This document shows, one piece after another, positions 43,603 to 54,888 of a stretch of 58,859 nucleotides of DNA; positions within the stretch are counted from its first letter, which is position 1; each line of letters begins with the position of its first letter. The stretch covers positions 1 through 58,859 of the forward strand of contig CAVJLL010000014.1 in assembly GCA_963650385.1 (NCBI GenBank), written 5' to 3'. This stretch comes from CAG-791 sp963650385 (GTDB taxonomy: Bacteria; Bacillota; Clostridia; Lachnospirales; Lachnospiraceae). The position numbers and the translations under genes are program-made. The notes below the pieces were generated by a model. That model saw only the letters and a list, made by a program, of their open reading frames with translations. It had not been told where the DNA came from and did not search any database.

Positions 43603-44463
43603 ATGGAAACGAAGAAGGCGGTGCGCCCCAAAGGGGGCAGCAGCGGGAAAAAGAACGCAGCAGGCGCCAGGACCCGCTCCGCAGGAAAGGCAGCGGGAAG
43701 AGGCGGCACTGTACATAAGGCAAGGCCGGCACAGAAGAGGACGGCCTCCGGAGCGGCGAATCCGAAGGCGGTTCGGCGTGCATCCGGTGCGCATACAGGC
43801 AAAACGCATAAGAAGAAAACCGCGAGGTACTACAAAAAGAAGCTTCGGCAGGCGGCCGTCCTGGCAGCAGGACTGGCGGTGGCGGCCGGTATTTTCCTTG
43901 CAGTGCGCGCGGTGACGAAGTGCTTTGGCCCGGAGGAGCAGACAGCCTCTGCCATTGAATTCCGCCGGAACGGCAGCATCGTGGTCACGTCGGTGGAGAC
44001 GCTGGACCAGGACTATTACGACGCCGCGGAGCTCAAAAAGACCATCCGGGATGCCGTCAGCGCCTACAACGAGGCGAACGGCGGCGGTGTGAAGCAGACC
44101 TCGTTTTCCGTGACGGAGAATACGGCGCATCTGGTTATGACCTATGATTCGCCGGAGGATTACGAGCGCTTCAATGACACGACGCTCTATGTGGGGACCG
44201 TGCAGGGTGCCAGAGACGAGGGCTTTGATTTTGCATCGATCATGTCCAGTGTCAGCAATGCCGATTCCTCGAAGATTCTGAACGAAGCCACGCTGGAGCA
44301 GCTTCTATCCAACGGCGTGATTATTCTGACCGAGCAGGCAAACGTTGTGACAGCGAAGGGAATTCTGTACGCCACGCCGAATCTGGGCGTGACGGATGAG
44401 ACCCATGCATCTGCGATCGGAACCATCAATGAAGATACACCGGCAATTATCATACTGAAGTAA
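43603..44463 (+). CDS. Single-pass membrane protein with basic N-terminus, function unknown
   Basis: The 286-residue product opens with about 80 residues very rich in Lys, Arg, Ala and Gly, followed by one membrane helix (residues 82-103) and an extracytoplasmic domain of about 180 residues containing FRRNGSIVVTSVETLDQDYY and ANVVTAKGILYATPN. The positively charged tail would be cytosolic and could contact nucleic acid or phospholipid. No lipobox or catalytic motif is visible. It has a GGGAG site before ATG 43603. It lies between recO and glyS; I do not recognise the family. Confidence 0.8.
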   Translation: METKKAVRPKGGSSGKKNAAGARTRSAGKAAGRGGTVHKARPAQKRTASGAANPKAVRRASGAHTGKTHKKKTARYYKKKLRQAAVLAAGLAVAAGIFLAVRAVTKCFGPEEQTASAIEFRRNGSIVVTSVETLDQDYYDAAELKKTIRDAVSAYNEANGGGVKQTSFSVTENTAHLVMTYDSPEDYERFNDTTLYVGTVQGARDEGFDFASIMSSVSNADSSKILNEATLEQLLSNGVIILTEQANVVTAKGILYATPNLGVTDETHASAIGTINEDTPAIIILK

Positions 44464-44486
44464 CAGCAAGCGAAAGGAACGAGATT

Positions 44487-45878
44487 ATGGAAAAGACAAT
44501 GGACAAGATCGTAGCCCTCTGCAATGCCCGCGGCTTTATCTATCCGGGCTCGCAGATTTATGGCGGCCTCTCCAACACCTGGGACTACGGAAACCTCGGC
44601 GTTGAGCTGAAGAACAACGTCAAGAAGGCCTGGTGGCAGAAATTCGTGCAGGAATCCCCGACCAACGTCGGCGTTGACTGTGCCATTCTGATGAATCCCA
44701 AGACCTGGGTGGCTTCCGGACACCTTGCCGGCTTCTCGGATCCTTTGATGGACTGCAAGGCCTGCGGCGAGCGCTTCCGCGCGGACAATCTGATCGAGGA
44801 TTATGCCAAGGAGCACGACTTAACGCTCGATTCCTCCGTGGACGGCTGGTCCAACGACGAGATGATGAGCTTCATCAACAAGTTCAAGGTTGCCTGCCCC
44901 TCCTGCGGTCAGTTCCACTGGACCGACATCCGTCAGTTCAACCTGATGTTCAAGACCTTCCAGGGTGTTACCGAGGATTCGACGAACACCATTTACCTTC
45001 GTCCCGAGACCGCCCAGGGCATCTTTGTTAATTTTAAAAATGTGCAGCGGACGGCCAGAAAGCACCTGCCCTTCGGCATCTGCCAGATCGGCAAGTCCTT
45101 CCGCAACGAGATTACACCCGGCAACTTCACCTTCCGCACGCGCGAGTTCGAGCAGATGGAGATGGAGTTCTTCTGCAAGCCGGATACGGATCTGGAGTGG
45201 TTTAAATACTGGAAGGATTACGCATGGAACTGGCTTCTGTCCCTTGGCCTGAAGGAGGAGCACCTGCGCTTCCGCGACCATGCCAAGGAGGAGCTGGCCT
45301 TCTATTCCAAGGCAACCTCTGACATTGAATACACCTTCCCCTTCGGCGGCTTCGGCGAGCTTTGGGGAATTGCAGACCGTACGGATTACGACCTGTCGCA
45401 GCACCAGAAGGTCTCCGGCGAGGATCTGACCTACTTTGACGAGGAGAGCGGAGAGCGCTACATTCCGTACGTTATCGAGCCCTCACTGGGATGCGACCGC
45501 GTGACACTGGCCTTTTTGTGCGAGGCCTACGACGAGGAGGAGCTTCCGGACGGCACCGTGCGCAATGTCATGCACTTCCATCCGGCACTGGCACCGATCA
45601 AGATTGCGGTTCTGCCTCTGTCCAAGAAGCTCTCCGAGTCTGCACAGAAGGTATTTGCAGAGCTCTCCAAGCGCTACAACTGCGACTTTGACGACCGCGG
45701 AGCCATCGGCAAGCGCTATCGCCGGGAGGATGAGATCGGAACACCGTTCTGCATCTGCTACGACTTCGATTCGGAGAACGACCAGGCCGTCACCATCCGC
45801 GACCGCGATACAATGGAGCAGGTCCGCGTACCGATCGCAGAGCTCAAGGCATGGTTTGATGACAAGTTTGACTTTTAA
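44487..45878 (+). CDS. glyS: Glycyl-tRNA synthetase, single-chain (alpha2) type
   Basis: This class II enzyme charges tRNA-Gly. The 463-aa homodimeric form is the archaeal/eukaryotic-like type also found in many Firmicutes, not the alpha2beta2 type. Seen are ARGFIYPGSQIYGGLSNTWD, motif 2 region FRNEITPGNFTFRTREFEQM, motif 3 PSLGCDRVTLAFL, a zinc-like pair CKACGERF/CPSCGQFH, and the C-terminal anticodon-binding domain. No T-box leader is visible in the short upstream gap. Confidence 0.95.
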   Translation: MEKTMDKIVALCNARGFIYPGSQIYGGLSNTWDYGNLGVELKNNVKKAWWQKFVQESPTNVGVDCAILMNPKTWVASGHLAGFSDPLMDCKACGERFRADNLIEDYAKEHDLTLDSSVDGWSNDEMMSFINKFKVACPSCGQFHWTDIRQFNLMFKTFQGVTEDSTNTIYLRPETAQGIFVNFKNVQRTARKHLPFGICQIGKSFRNEITPGNFTFRTREFEQMEMEFFCKPDTDLEWFKYWKDYAWNWLLSLGLKEEHLRFRDHAKEELAFYSKATSDIEYTFPFGGFGELWGIADRTDYDLSQHQKVSGEDLTYFDEESGERYIPYVIEPSLGCDRVTLAFLCEAYDEEELPDGTVRNVMHFHPALAPIKIAVLPLSKKLSESAQKVFAELSKRYNCDFDDRGAIGKRYRREDEIGTPFCICYDFDSENDQAVTIRDRDTMEQVRVPIAELKAWFDDKFDF

Positions 45879-45896
45879 AGGAAAAGAGGAATAAAC

Positions 45897-48662
<2,766 letters not shown>

Positions 48663-48669
48663 AAACCTC

Positions 48670-48698
48670 TTTACAAAACGGGCCGGGTCGCATATAAT
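48670..48698 (+). promoter_or_regulatory. rpsU promoter
   Basis: TTTACA (48670-48675) and TATAAT (48693-48698) with a 17-bp spacer, starting 7 bp after the alaS stop. It gives a leader of about 115 nt. Confidence 0.85.
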
Positions 48699-48750
48699 TC
48701 GATTTGTGCTTTTTTGAAATGGTAATTGCACAGAGAAACCCATCAGCCAG

Positions 48751-48787
48751 CTGCAGGCGCGAGAGGATTGTCTTCTCCGGCGGTGCA
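48751..48787 (+). promoter_or_regulatory. Hairpin in the rpsU leader
   Basis: CTGCA/TGCAG closes an interrupted stem that includes GAGAGGA-TTG-TCTTCTC. It lies about 15 nt before the rpsU ribosome-binding region and might be a protein-binding leader structure or simply stabilise the mRNA. Confidence 0.45.
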
Positions 48788-48819
48788 GGCGGAACGGGAC
48801 TGAAGGGAGGGTAGAAGAA

Positions 48820-48996
48820 ATGTCTAGCGTAATCGTAAAAGAGAATGAGACTTTGGACAGCGCACTGCGTCGTTTCAAGAGAAGCTGCGCAAAGGCGGGA
48901 ATCCAGCAGGAAATCCGCAAGAGGGAGCATTACGAGAAGCCCAGCGTAAAGCGCAAGAAGAAGTCTGAGGCTGCAAGAAAGAGAAAGTACAACTGA
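48820..48996 (+). CDS. rpsU: 30S ribosomal protein S21
   Basis: S21 is a small basic protein of the 30S platform near the anti-Shine-Dalgarno region. The 58-residue product starts MSSVIVKENETLDSALRRFK and has the family stretches KRSCAKAGI and RKREHYEKPS, ending in the basic KKKSEAARKRKYN. GAAGGGAGGG lies upstream. Flanked by its own promoter and terminator, it is a monocistronic unit. Confidence 0.97.
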   Translation: MSSVIVKENETLDSALRRFKRSCAKAGIQQEIRKREHYEKPSVKRKKKSEAARKRKYN

Positions 48997-49052
48997 TTCA
49001 GGGTTCCGTAAGGACATTGCGTCAGCTGCACAGAATATCTGAACAGCAAATG

Positions 49053-49095
49053 AGATCTCCTGATACATGGTTGCATGTGTCAGGAGGTCTTTTAC
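49053..49095 (+). terminator. Intrinsic terminator of rpsU
   Basis: CTCCTGA and TCAGGAG form the stem, with further TACATG/CATGTG pairing at the tip, then GTCTTTTACTTT. It ends only about 15 bp before the scpA start. Confidence 0.8.
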
Positions 49096-49109
49096 TTTGG
49101 AAAGAGACC

Positions 49110-49892
49110 ATGGAACTGGAATTCAAGCTGGAGAAATTTGAGGGCCCTCTGGACCTTCTGCTGCATCTGATCGATAAGAACAAGGTGGACATCTATGACA
49201 TCCCCATCGCGGAGATCACCGATCAGTACATGGATTACGTGCGGCAGATGGAAGAGGAGGATATGGATGTCATGAGCGAGTTTCTCGTCATGGCAGCAAC
49301 GCTTCTGGACATCAAATGCCGCATGCTCCTGCCGAAGGAAGTCGACGAGGAGGGCGAGGAGGAAGACCCCAGAGCTGAGCTCGTGCAGAAGCTCCTCGAA
49401 TACAAAATGTACAAGTACATGTCCGCTGAGCTGCGCGACATGGGCGCCTGTGCCGATCAGACCCTCTACCGCAAAAAGAACCTCCCCAAGGAGGTTAAAA
49501 ATTACCTGCCGCCCATCAACTACGAGGAGCTGATCGGGGATACCACACTGGCAAGGCTGAATGATATTTTCCAGGACATCCTGAAGCGTCAGAAATACCG
49601 CGTGGATCCGGTCCGCTCCCAGTTCGGCCGCATCGAGAAGGAAGAGGTGGACCTCACGGCAAAGGAGCTCTTCATCAAGGCATACCTGAATTCCCATCGG
49701 GACACGGATTTCCGCACGCTCCTGGAGGAGCAGCATTCGAAGGATGAGGTAATCGTCACCTTCCTCGTGGTGCTGGAGCTCATGAAGACCGGCAGCATTG
49801 AAATTCAGCAGGAGGAGCTCTTCGGCAGCATCTCCATCCATGTGGTGAAGGACATCGCGGCAGAGTCGGATCTGGCGGGAGAGTTCGGATGA
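49110..49892 (+). CDS. scpA: Segregation and condensation protein A (ScpA)
   Basis: ScpA is the kleisin that bridges SMC heads in the bacterial condensin. The start MELEFKLEKFEGPLDLLLHL and YDIPIAEITDQYMDYVRQME are the ScpA N-terminal signature; the DIKCRMLLP motif and the C-terminal winged-helix segment VIVTFLVVLELMKTGSIEI follow. A frame opening at 49017 crosses the rpsU terminator and is not used. Length is 260 aa. scpB is 91 bp downstream, with a family A remnant in between. Confidence 0.95.
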   Translation: MELEFKLEKFEGPLDLLLHLIDKNKVDIYDIPIAEITDQYMDYVRQMEEEDMDVMSEFLVMAATLLDIKCRMLLPKEVDEEGEEEDPRAELVQKLLEYKMYKYMSAELRDMGACADQTLYRKKNLPKEVKNYLPPINYEELIGDTTLARLNDIFQDILKRQKYRVDPVRSQFGRIEKEEVDLTAKELFIKAYLNSHRDTDFRTLLEEQHSKDEVIVTFLVVLELMKTGSIEIQQEELFGSISIHVVKDIAAESDLAGEFG

Positions 49893-49911
49893 TACCGGGG
49901 ATAAAAGAGGT

Positions 49912-49971
49912 CGTGAATTTGCCTGCAGGCAGCGAGCTTACGTTGAAATGCGGCAGGTGCTGAACAGATAT
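49912..49971 (+). mobile_element. Family A element remnant, copy A4 (3' part only)
   Basis: CGTGAATTTGCCTGCA, then TTACGTTGAAATGCGGCAGG and the intact right end GGTGCTGAACAGATAT match family A over the last 60 nt. The first 94 nt and left end are missing. AAGAGGT occurs just before and just after the remnant (49905-49911, 49972-49978), but may be chance because it is purine-rich. Confidence 0.7.
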
Positions 49972-49983
49972 AAGAGGTAAATA

Positions 49984-50667
49984 ATGGAAGAAAATGTAGA
50001 ACGTCCGGAGCAGACGGACGAGGAGCTGCAGGTGGCTGAGAATCATCCGGACCAGCTGACCGGAGAGGATGTGCAGCCGGCTGAGAATCACCCCGAACTG
50101 ACCGACGAGGAGCTGCAGGCAGCCGTGGAGGCAATTCTCTTCACTATGGGCGAATCCGTCGAGATTTCGGCCATCGCCAAGGCACTGGAGGTGAAGAGCA
50201 CACGCGTCCGCCAGATTTTAAAGCGCCTTCAGAAAAAATACGAGTCCCCCTCCCGGGGCATTATGCTCCAGCAGTTCGAGGACGCCGTACAGATGTCCAC
50301 CAAGCCGGAGCAGTATGAGAACCTGATAAAGATTGCGAAGGTTCCGAAGAAAATGACGCTCTCGGATTCGGTGATCGAGACCCTCTCGATCGTTGCCTAC
50401 AAGCAGCCGATTACGAAAATCGAGGTCGAGGGCATCCGCGGCGTATCCTGCGACTACGCCATCAATAAGCTCCTGGAATACGACCTGATCAAGGAGCTCG
50501 GCCGCAAGGACGCGCCGGGACGGCCGATCCTGTTCGGCACGACCGAGCAGTTTCTGCGTTCCTTCGGCGTAAAGAACCTGACTGAGCTCCCGTCCCTGAA
50601 TTCCGTCCAGGTGGAGGAATTCAAGGAAGAGGCCGAGGCCGAGGTGGACGATCGGCTGGGGATTTAG
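49984..50667 (+). CDS. scpB: Segregation and condensation protein B (ScpB)
   Basis: ScpB dimers bind the middle of ScpA and regulate SMC-ScpAB. Two winged helices are visible: LQAAVEAILFTMGESVEISA with a KSTRVRQILKRLQKKYES segment, then VIETLSIVAYKQPITKIEVE with RGVSCDYAINKLLEYDLIKE. The end of the fold is GRPILFGTTEQFLRSFGVKN. An acidic, repeat-like N-terminal extension of about 40 residues (two copies of ENHP, DEELQ) precedes it. Length is 227 aa. Confidence 0.95.
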   Translation: MEENVERPEQTDEELQVAENHPDQLTGEDVQPAENHPELTDEELQAAVEAILFTMGESVEISAIAKALEVKSTRVRQILKRLQKKYESPSRGIMLQQFEDAVQMSTKPEQYENLIKIAKVPKKMTLSDSVIETLSIVAYKQPITKIEVEGIRGVSCDYAINKLLEYDLIKELGRKDAPGRPILFGTTEQFLRSFGVKNLTELPSLNSVQVEEFKEEAEAEVDDRLGI

Positions 50668-50695
50668 CGTTTATACAGTAACGGGGCTGGCGGAG

Positions 50696-50772
50696 TTGTA
50701 TAATTTATACAAATAAATGATGCGCATTTCGAATATCCTATGTTACAATACAGCCTAGCGCAGTAACATAGG
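50696..50772 (+). promoter_or_regulatory. Control region of the decarboxylase operon: extended -10 and two palindromes
   Basis: TACAAT at 50744-50749 preceded by TGT is an extended -10 box. CCTATGTTAC (50737-50746) and GTAACATAGG (50763-50772) are exact 10-bp inverted arms that straddle the -10 and likely start site. Upstream, TTGTATAATTTATACAA (50696-50712) is a near-perfect 17-bp palindrome. A family B fragment (GGCTGGCGGAGTTGT) precedes it. The layout suggests one or two regulators acting here. Confidence 0.65.
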
Positions 50773-50841
50773 GCGAAGTCTGTCTGCAAGGGCGGATGCG
50801 CCTTGTGTTTCAACGACATAAACTATATGGAGGTTCAAAGT

Positions 50842-52263
50842 ATGAGCAGTTCTTCAAAAGCGAGTGAGAGAATCAAGGCCTTGCTCGATGATAACAGCTT
50901 TGTTGAAGTCGGCGCTCGTGTTACCGCACGGTCGACCAATTTCAACGTAAAGCCCGAACAGACTCCGTCTGACGGCGTTATCACCGGCTACGGCACGATT
51001 GATGGCAGCCTCGTATTCGTCTACAGCCAGGATTCGGCTGTTCTGGGCGGATCCATCGGAGAGATGCATGCCAAAAAGATCACCGGCCTGTACGATCTCG
51101 CACTCAAGACAGGGGCACCCGTAATCGGTCTTCTGGATTCCGCAGGCCTTCGCCTGCAGGAGGGCACCGATGCCCTGAACGCATTCGCGTCCATCTATGC
51201 CAAGGAGGCAGAGGCTTCCGGCGTGGTTCCGCAGATCGCAGCAGTATTCGGAACCTGCGGCGGCGGACTTGCTGTCGCTGCCGGCATGGCAGATTTCGCA
51301 TTTATGGCTGAGGATGCGAAGCTTTTCGTGAACAGCCCCAATGCTCTTGCTGGAAACGCAGAGGACAAGAAGGACACCGCAGCAGCTGCTTATAAGGCAG
51401 AGGCAGGCGCCATCGACGGCTTCGGCACCGAGAGCGAGGTCCTTGCCAAGATCCGCGAGCTCGTTTCCATCCTTCCCTCCAACAACGAGGACGAGGCTGC
51501 CGGCGAGTGTGATGACGATCTCAACCGCGCCAGCGCAAACGTCGCTGCCGGCATCGCAGATCCTTCCGTATCCGCAGCAGATCTTTCTGACAACAATCTC
51601 TTCGTAGAGGTGAAGTCCGGCGCTGCGAAGGAGATGGCAGTCGGCTTCATCAAGCTCGGCGGCGAGACCGTCGGCGTTGTTGCAAACCGCACCGCATCCT
51701 ACGACGAGAAGGGCGAGAAGGCAGAGGAGTTCAAGCCGGTTCTGACCGTCGGCGGCGTGCAGAAGGCAGCAGACTTCGTGAACTTCTGTGATGCATTCGA
51801 GATTCCGGTGGTTACCCTGACCAACGTCAGCGGCTTCTGCACCTGCGAGTGCGCAGAGAAGAAGATTGCAAAGGCAGCTGCGAAGCTTGCTGCAGCATTT
51901 GCAGGCGCTACCGTTCCGAAGGTGAACGTTGTGGTCGGCGATGCATTCGGCAGCGCTTATACCGTTATGAATTCCAAGGCACTCGGCGCAGACATCACAA
52001 TGGCACTTCCTTCTGCCCGCATCGGCATGATGGACGGAACCCTTGCTGCGAAGATCATCGCAGACGGCAAGGATGCTGCTGAGGTTGCCAAGACCGCTGC
52101 AGAGTACAACGAGCTGCAGAACGGCATCGAGAGCGCAGCTGCACACGGCTATGTGGACCAGATTGTAGAGCCTGCTGATCTTCGCAAGTATCTGATCGGC
52201 GCACTGGAAATGCTCTATACCAAGAGAGAGGATCTTCCTGCGAAGAAGCATTTGACCGTTTGA
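50842..52263 (+). CDS. Divergent acyl-CoA-carboxyltransferase-type subunit of a biotin-dependent decarboxylase
   Basis: Relatives (MmdA, GcdA, transcarboxylase 12S) move CO2 between an acyl-CoA and biotin. The N-terminal crotonase-like half shows VYSQDSAVLGGSIGEMHAKK and GTCGGGLAVAAGMADF; the C-terminal half shows KVNVVVGDAFGSAYTVM. It is 473 aa, shorter than MmdA (about 510), and several usual second-half residues differ: the TPGF-type loop reads NVSGFCTCECAEKK and the AYGGAY loop reads AFGSAY. The substrate may therefore not be methylmalonyl-CoA. It heads an operon with biotin carrier, OadG-like and OadB-like subunits. ATG 50842 follows GGAGG. Confidence 0.82.
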   Translation: MSSSSKASERIKALLDDNSFVEVGARVTARSTNFNVKPEQTPSDGVITGYGTIDGSLVFVYSQDSAVLGGSIGEMHAKKITGLYDLALKTGAPVIGLLDSAGLRLQEGTDALNAFASIYAKEAEASGVVPQIAAVFGTCGGGLAVAAGMADFAFMAEDAKLFVNSPNALAGNAEDKKDTAAAAYKAEAGAIDGFGTESEVLAKIRELVSILPSNNEDEAAGECDDDLNRASANVAAGIADPSVSAADLSDNNLFVEVKSGAAKEMAVGFIKLGGETVGVVANRTASYDEKGEKAEEFKPVLTVGGVQKAADFVNFCDAFEIPVVTLTNVSGFCTCECAEKKIAKAAAKLAAAFAGATVPKVNVVVGDAFGSAYTVMNSKALGADITMALPSARIGMMDGTLAAKIIADGKDAAEVAKTAAEYNELQNGIESAAAHGYVDQIVEPADLRKYLIGALEMLYTKREDLPAKKHLTV

Positions 52264-52283
52264 TGGAGAGGAGACACTATACG

Positions 52284-53024
52284 ATGAAGAAATTTGTTTC
52301 AATTTGTGCTGTCATCTCCTGTGTCTTTGCACTTACTGCATGCGGCGGAACCGAAGCGAACACCTTGAGCGGCACACCGTTGGATGCTTCGATGGAATCG
52401 AGCATTGTATCCTACGGCGAGAGCCTCGTGGCGGAGATGGATTCCATCGTCCGCAGCGGAGCAGCTGCCCAGTATGAGGACGATGCGGTATTCGGACCTG
52501 CACTGAGTTCCTATGAGAATGCTCTTGATGATATCGGTGACGTTGAGGGCTATGACAACGAGCAGGCAGTGACCACGGATGACGGCGACTACATGATCAA
52601 CATCGGAATCGATGGCTCCGAGCACGATGCAGATGTTGTCATTACCGTCAGCTCGGCAGGTTCTCCGTCCAATGTGGCAATCAACGTTCGCTACAGCTTC
52701 GGAGAGCTCATGGAGCAGGCGGCACTCAACACCATCCTTGGCATGGGTACGACCTTCATCATCCTGATTCTCCTGGCAGTGATCATTTCCTGCTTTGCAT
52801 TCATCGGCAAGGCACAGGAGAACCAGAAGAAAAAGGCAGCTGTGATCAAAGAGGCAGAGGCACCTGCAGCACAGCCTGCACCGGCACCTGCCGCTGAGAC
52901 ACCTGCAGCTGATGACGGCGAGCTGATTGCCGTAATTGCCGCTGCAATCGCAGCCAGCGAGGGACAGACAACGACGGACGGATTCGTAGTACGCTCCATC
53001 CGCAAGTCACGCAGAAAATTCTGA
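52284..53024 (+). CDS. OadG-like subunit, lipoprotein form
   Basis: OadG-type subunits anchor and stabilise sodium-pumping decarboxylases. The product (246 aa) begins with a lipoprotein signal (VISCVFALTAC, lipid Cys20), has an extracytoplasmic part of about 140 residues, one membrane helix (TTFIILILLAVIISCFAFIG), an Ala/Pro-rich linker (AAQPAPAPAAETPAADDG) and the family's C-terminal signature ELIAVIAAAIAASEG with GFVVRSIRKSRRKF. The added lipidated outer domain is not found in enterobacterial OadG, which is only about 80 residues. Confidence 0.85.
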   Translation: MKKFVSICAVISCVFALTACGGTEANTLSGTPLDASMESSIVSYGESLVAEMDSIVRSGAAAQYEDDAVFGPALSSYENALDDIGDVEGYDNEQAVTTDDGDYMINIGIDGSEHDADVVITVSSAGSPSNVAINVRYSFGELMEQAALNTILGMGTTFIILILLAVIISCFAFIGKAQENQKKKAAVIKEAEAPAAQPAPAPAAETPAADDGELIAVIAAAIAASEGQTTTDGFVVRSIRKSRRKF

Positions 53025-53139
53025 AAAGGCGGCTCCTTCGGCAGGCCCTGATCAGAAAAGGGTGCCGGAAAGAGACGTCCGCAGAAATGACGGACACAAA
53101 GTCGATGCCGCACAAAGGCCGCGGCAGAAAGGAAAAATA

Positions 53140-53520
53140 ATGAAGAACTATACCATTACGGTGAACGGAACCGCTTATGATGTAACTGTAGAAGAGACCG
53201 GCGCATCCGCAGCTCCGGCAGCTCCCAAGGCTGCAGCAGCTCCTGCTCCGAAGGCTGCAGCTCCTGCAGCAGCTCCCGCTCCGAAGGCAGCAGCTGCCGG
53301 CGCAGGCTCTGTAAAGATTGAGGCCGGTGCAGCAGGAAAGGTCTTCAAGATTGAGAAGCAGGTTGGCGCTGCAGTCAAGAAGGGTGATCCGGTTGTCGTT
53401 GTCGAGGCAATGAAGATGGAGATCCCGATGGTTGCTCCGGAAGACGGAACCGTTGCATCCATTGACTGTGCAGTTGGCGATGCAGTTGAGGCCGGCGCTG
53501 TTCTGGCTACACTGAACTAA
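53140..53520 (+). CDS. Biotin carrier subunit
   Basis: The protein carries the biotin that shuttles CO2 between carboxyltransferase and membrane pump. It has 126 residues: a short N-terminal beta segment (MKNYTITVNGTAYDVTVEE), an Ala/Pro/Lys flexible linker of about 40 residues, and the biotinyl domain with VVVEAMKMEIPM (the Lys of AMKM is biotinylated). Neither carboxyltransferase in this operon has a biotin domain of its own, so this one carrier must serve both. AAAGGAAAAATA precedes ATG 53140. Confidence 0.93.
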   Translation: MKNYTITVNGTAYDVTVEETGASAAPAAPKAAAAPAPKAAAPAAAPAPKAAAAGAGSVKIEAGAAGKVFKIEKQVGAAVKKGDPVVVVEAMKMEIPMVAPEDGTVASIDCAVGDAVEAGAVLATLN

Positions 53521-53584
53521 GTTATTGCCGGACGCTTTCGTCCGCTTTACAGTCAATGACTTAATCAGGAGGTCTTAACAAGCT

Positions 53585-54727
53585 ATGGAATATATTGCAA
53601 ATACATTAACAAACCTAATCCATCAGACCGCCTTCATGAACCTTAGCTGGGGCAACATCCTCATGATTGCCGTTGCCTGCGTTTTCCTGTACCTGGCAAT
53701 TGCACATGACTTTGAGCCGCTTCTTTTGGTGCCCATCGCCTTCGGCATGCTGCTGGTGAATATCTATCCGGATATCATCGTTGCGCCTACCGAGACCGCG
53801 AACGGCGGACTGCTGTATTATTTCTACATCCTGGACGAATGGTCCATTCTGCCGTCCCTGATCTTCATGGGTGTCGGCGCAATGACCGACTTCGGTCCTC
53901 TGATTGCGAACCCGAAGAGCTTCCTTCTGGGAGCTGCTGCACAGTTCGGTATCTTTGCAGCGTACTTCGGAGCCATCGCTCTTGGCTTCAACGGAAAGGC
54001 TGCAGCCGCCATCTCCATCATCGGCGGTGCAGACGGCCCTACCTCGATCTTCCTGTGCTCCAAGCTCGGACAGACCGAGCTCATGGGACCGATCGCCGTG
54101 GCAGCGTACTCCTACATGTCGCTGGTGCCGATCATTCAGCCGCCCATCATGAACCTCTTCACGACCAAGGAAGACCGCAAGATCAAGATGGAGCAGCTTC
54201 GCCCCGTATCCAAGCTGGAGAAGATCCTGTTCCCGATCGTTGTTACGATCGTTGTCTGCATGCTGCTGCCGACGACCGCTCCTCTGATCGGTATGCTGAT
54301 GCTCGGCAACCTCTTCCGCGAGTGCGGCGTGGTTCGTCAGCTCCAGGAGACCGCCAGCAATGCAATGATGTACATCGTTGTTATCCTGCTGGGCACCTCC
54401 GTTGGTGCTACCACCTCGGCTGAGGCATTCCTGAATGTCACAACGCTGAAGATCGTGGCACTCGGCCTGATCGCATTTGCATTCGGTACGGCGGCCGGCG
54501 TATGGTTCGGCCAGCTCATGAAGATTGCCACACACGGCAAGATCAACCCGCTGATCGGCTCTGCCGGTGTATCGGCCGTTCCGATGGCTGCGCGCGTATC
54601 CCAGAAGGTCGGCGCCAAGGAGGATCCTACGAACTTCCTTCTGATGCATGCCATGGGACCGAACGTAGCAGGTGTTATCGGAACCGCTGTCGTGGCCGGT
54701 GTGTTCATGGCAGTTTTCGGCATATAA
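53585..54727 (+). CDS. Sodium-pumping decarboxylase beta subunit (OadB/MmdB/GcdB family)
   Basis: The beta subunit decarboxylates carboxybiotin and uses the energy to pump Na+ outward. The 380-aa hydrophobic protein has the family hallmarks GVGAMTDFGPLIANPKSFLL, IIGGADGPTSIFLCSKLG (Asp of GADGPT binds Na+) and KINPLIGSAGVSAVPMAARV. CAGGAGG lies upstream. Which of the OadB, MmdB or GcdB names applies depends on the carboxyltransferase in use and cannot be set by sequence alone. Confidence 0.95.
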   Translation: MEYIANTLTNLIHQTAFMNLSWGNILMIAVACVFLYLAIAHDFEPLLLVPIAFGMLLVNIYPDIIVAPTETANGGLLYYFYILDEWSILPSLIFMGVGAMTDFGPLIANPKSFLLGAAAQFGIFAAYFGAIALGFNGKAAAAISIIGGADGPTSIFLCSKLGQTELMGPIAVAAYSYMSLVPIIQPPIMNLFTTKEDRKIKMEQLRPVSKLEKILFPIVVTIVVCMLLPTTAPLIGMLMLGNLFRECGVVRQLQETASNAMMYIVVILLGTSVGATTSAEAFLNVTTLKIVALGLIAFAFGTAAGVWFGQLMKIATHGKINPLIGSAGVSAVPMAARVSQKVGAKEDPTNFLLMHAMGPNVAGVIGTAVVAGVFMAVFGI

Positions 54728-54734
54728 GGCTTTC

Positions 54735-54888
54735 TTACCTATTCAGCACCCATCTCGATTTTCCTTCGGAAAACCTCGATGCGGCGGGCCAGAGCTCCTT
54801 CGGAACCTGGCCGCCTGTCAGTTTCAATCGTGAATATGTCTGCAAGCAGCCAATTCACGTTGAAAGCTGACAGGTGCTGAACAGGTAC
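54735..54888 (+). mobile_element. Family A hairpin element, copy A3 (154 nt)
   Basis: Ends TTACCTATTCAGCACC and GGTGCTGAACAGGTAC match in 14 of 16 inverted positions. Hairpin 1 is TTTTCC-TTC-GGAAAA in place of ATTTGC/GCAAAT of A1, and the long arm is CTGTCAG/CTGACAG in place of CTGCCA/TGGCAG, both compensatory. No flanking 8-bp duplication is left (AGGCTTTC versus ACAATAAG). It lies inside the decarboxylase operon between the beta and alpha genes. Confidence 0.82.

Noticed and set aside
44464..45896. Possible T-box leaders for glyS, alaS or the his operon.
   Set aside because: The gaps before glyS and alaS are under 25 bp, and the his leader of about 75 nt is too short and lacks the AGGGTGGNACCGCG-type T-box core.
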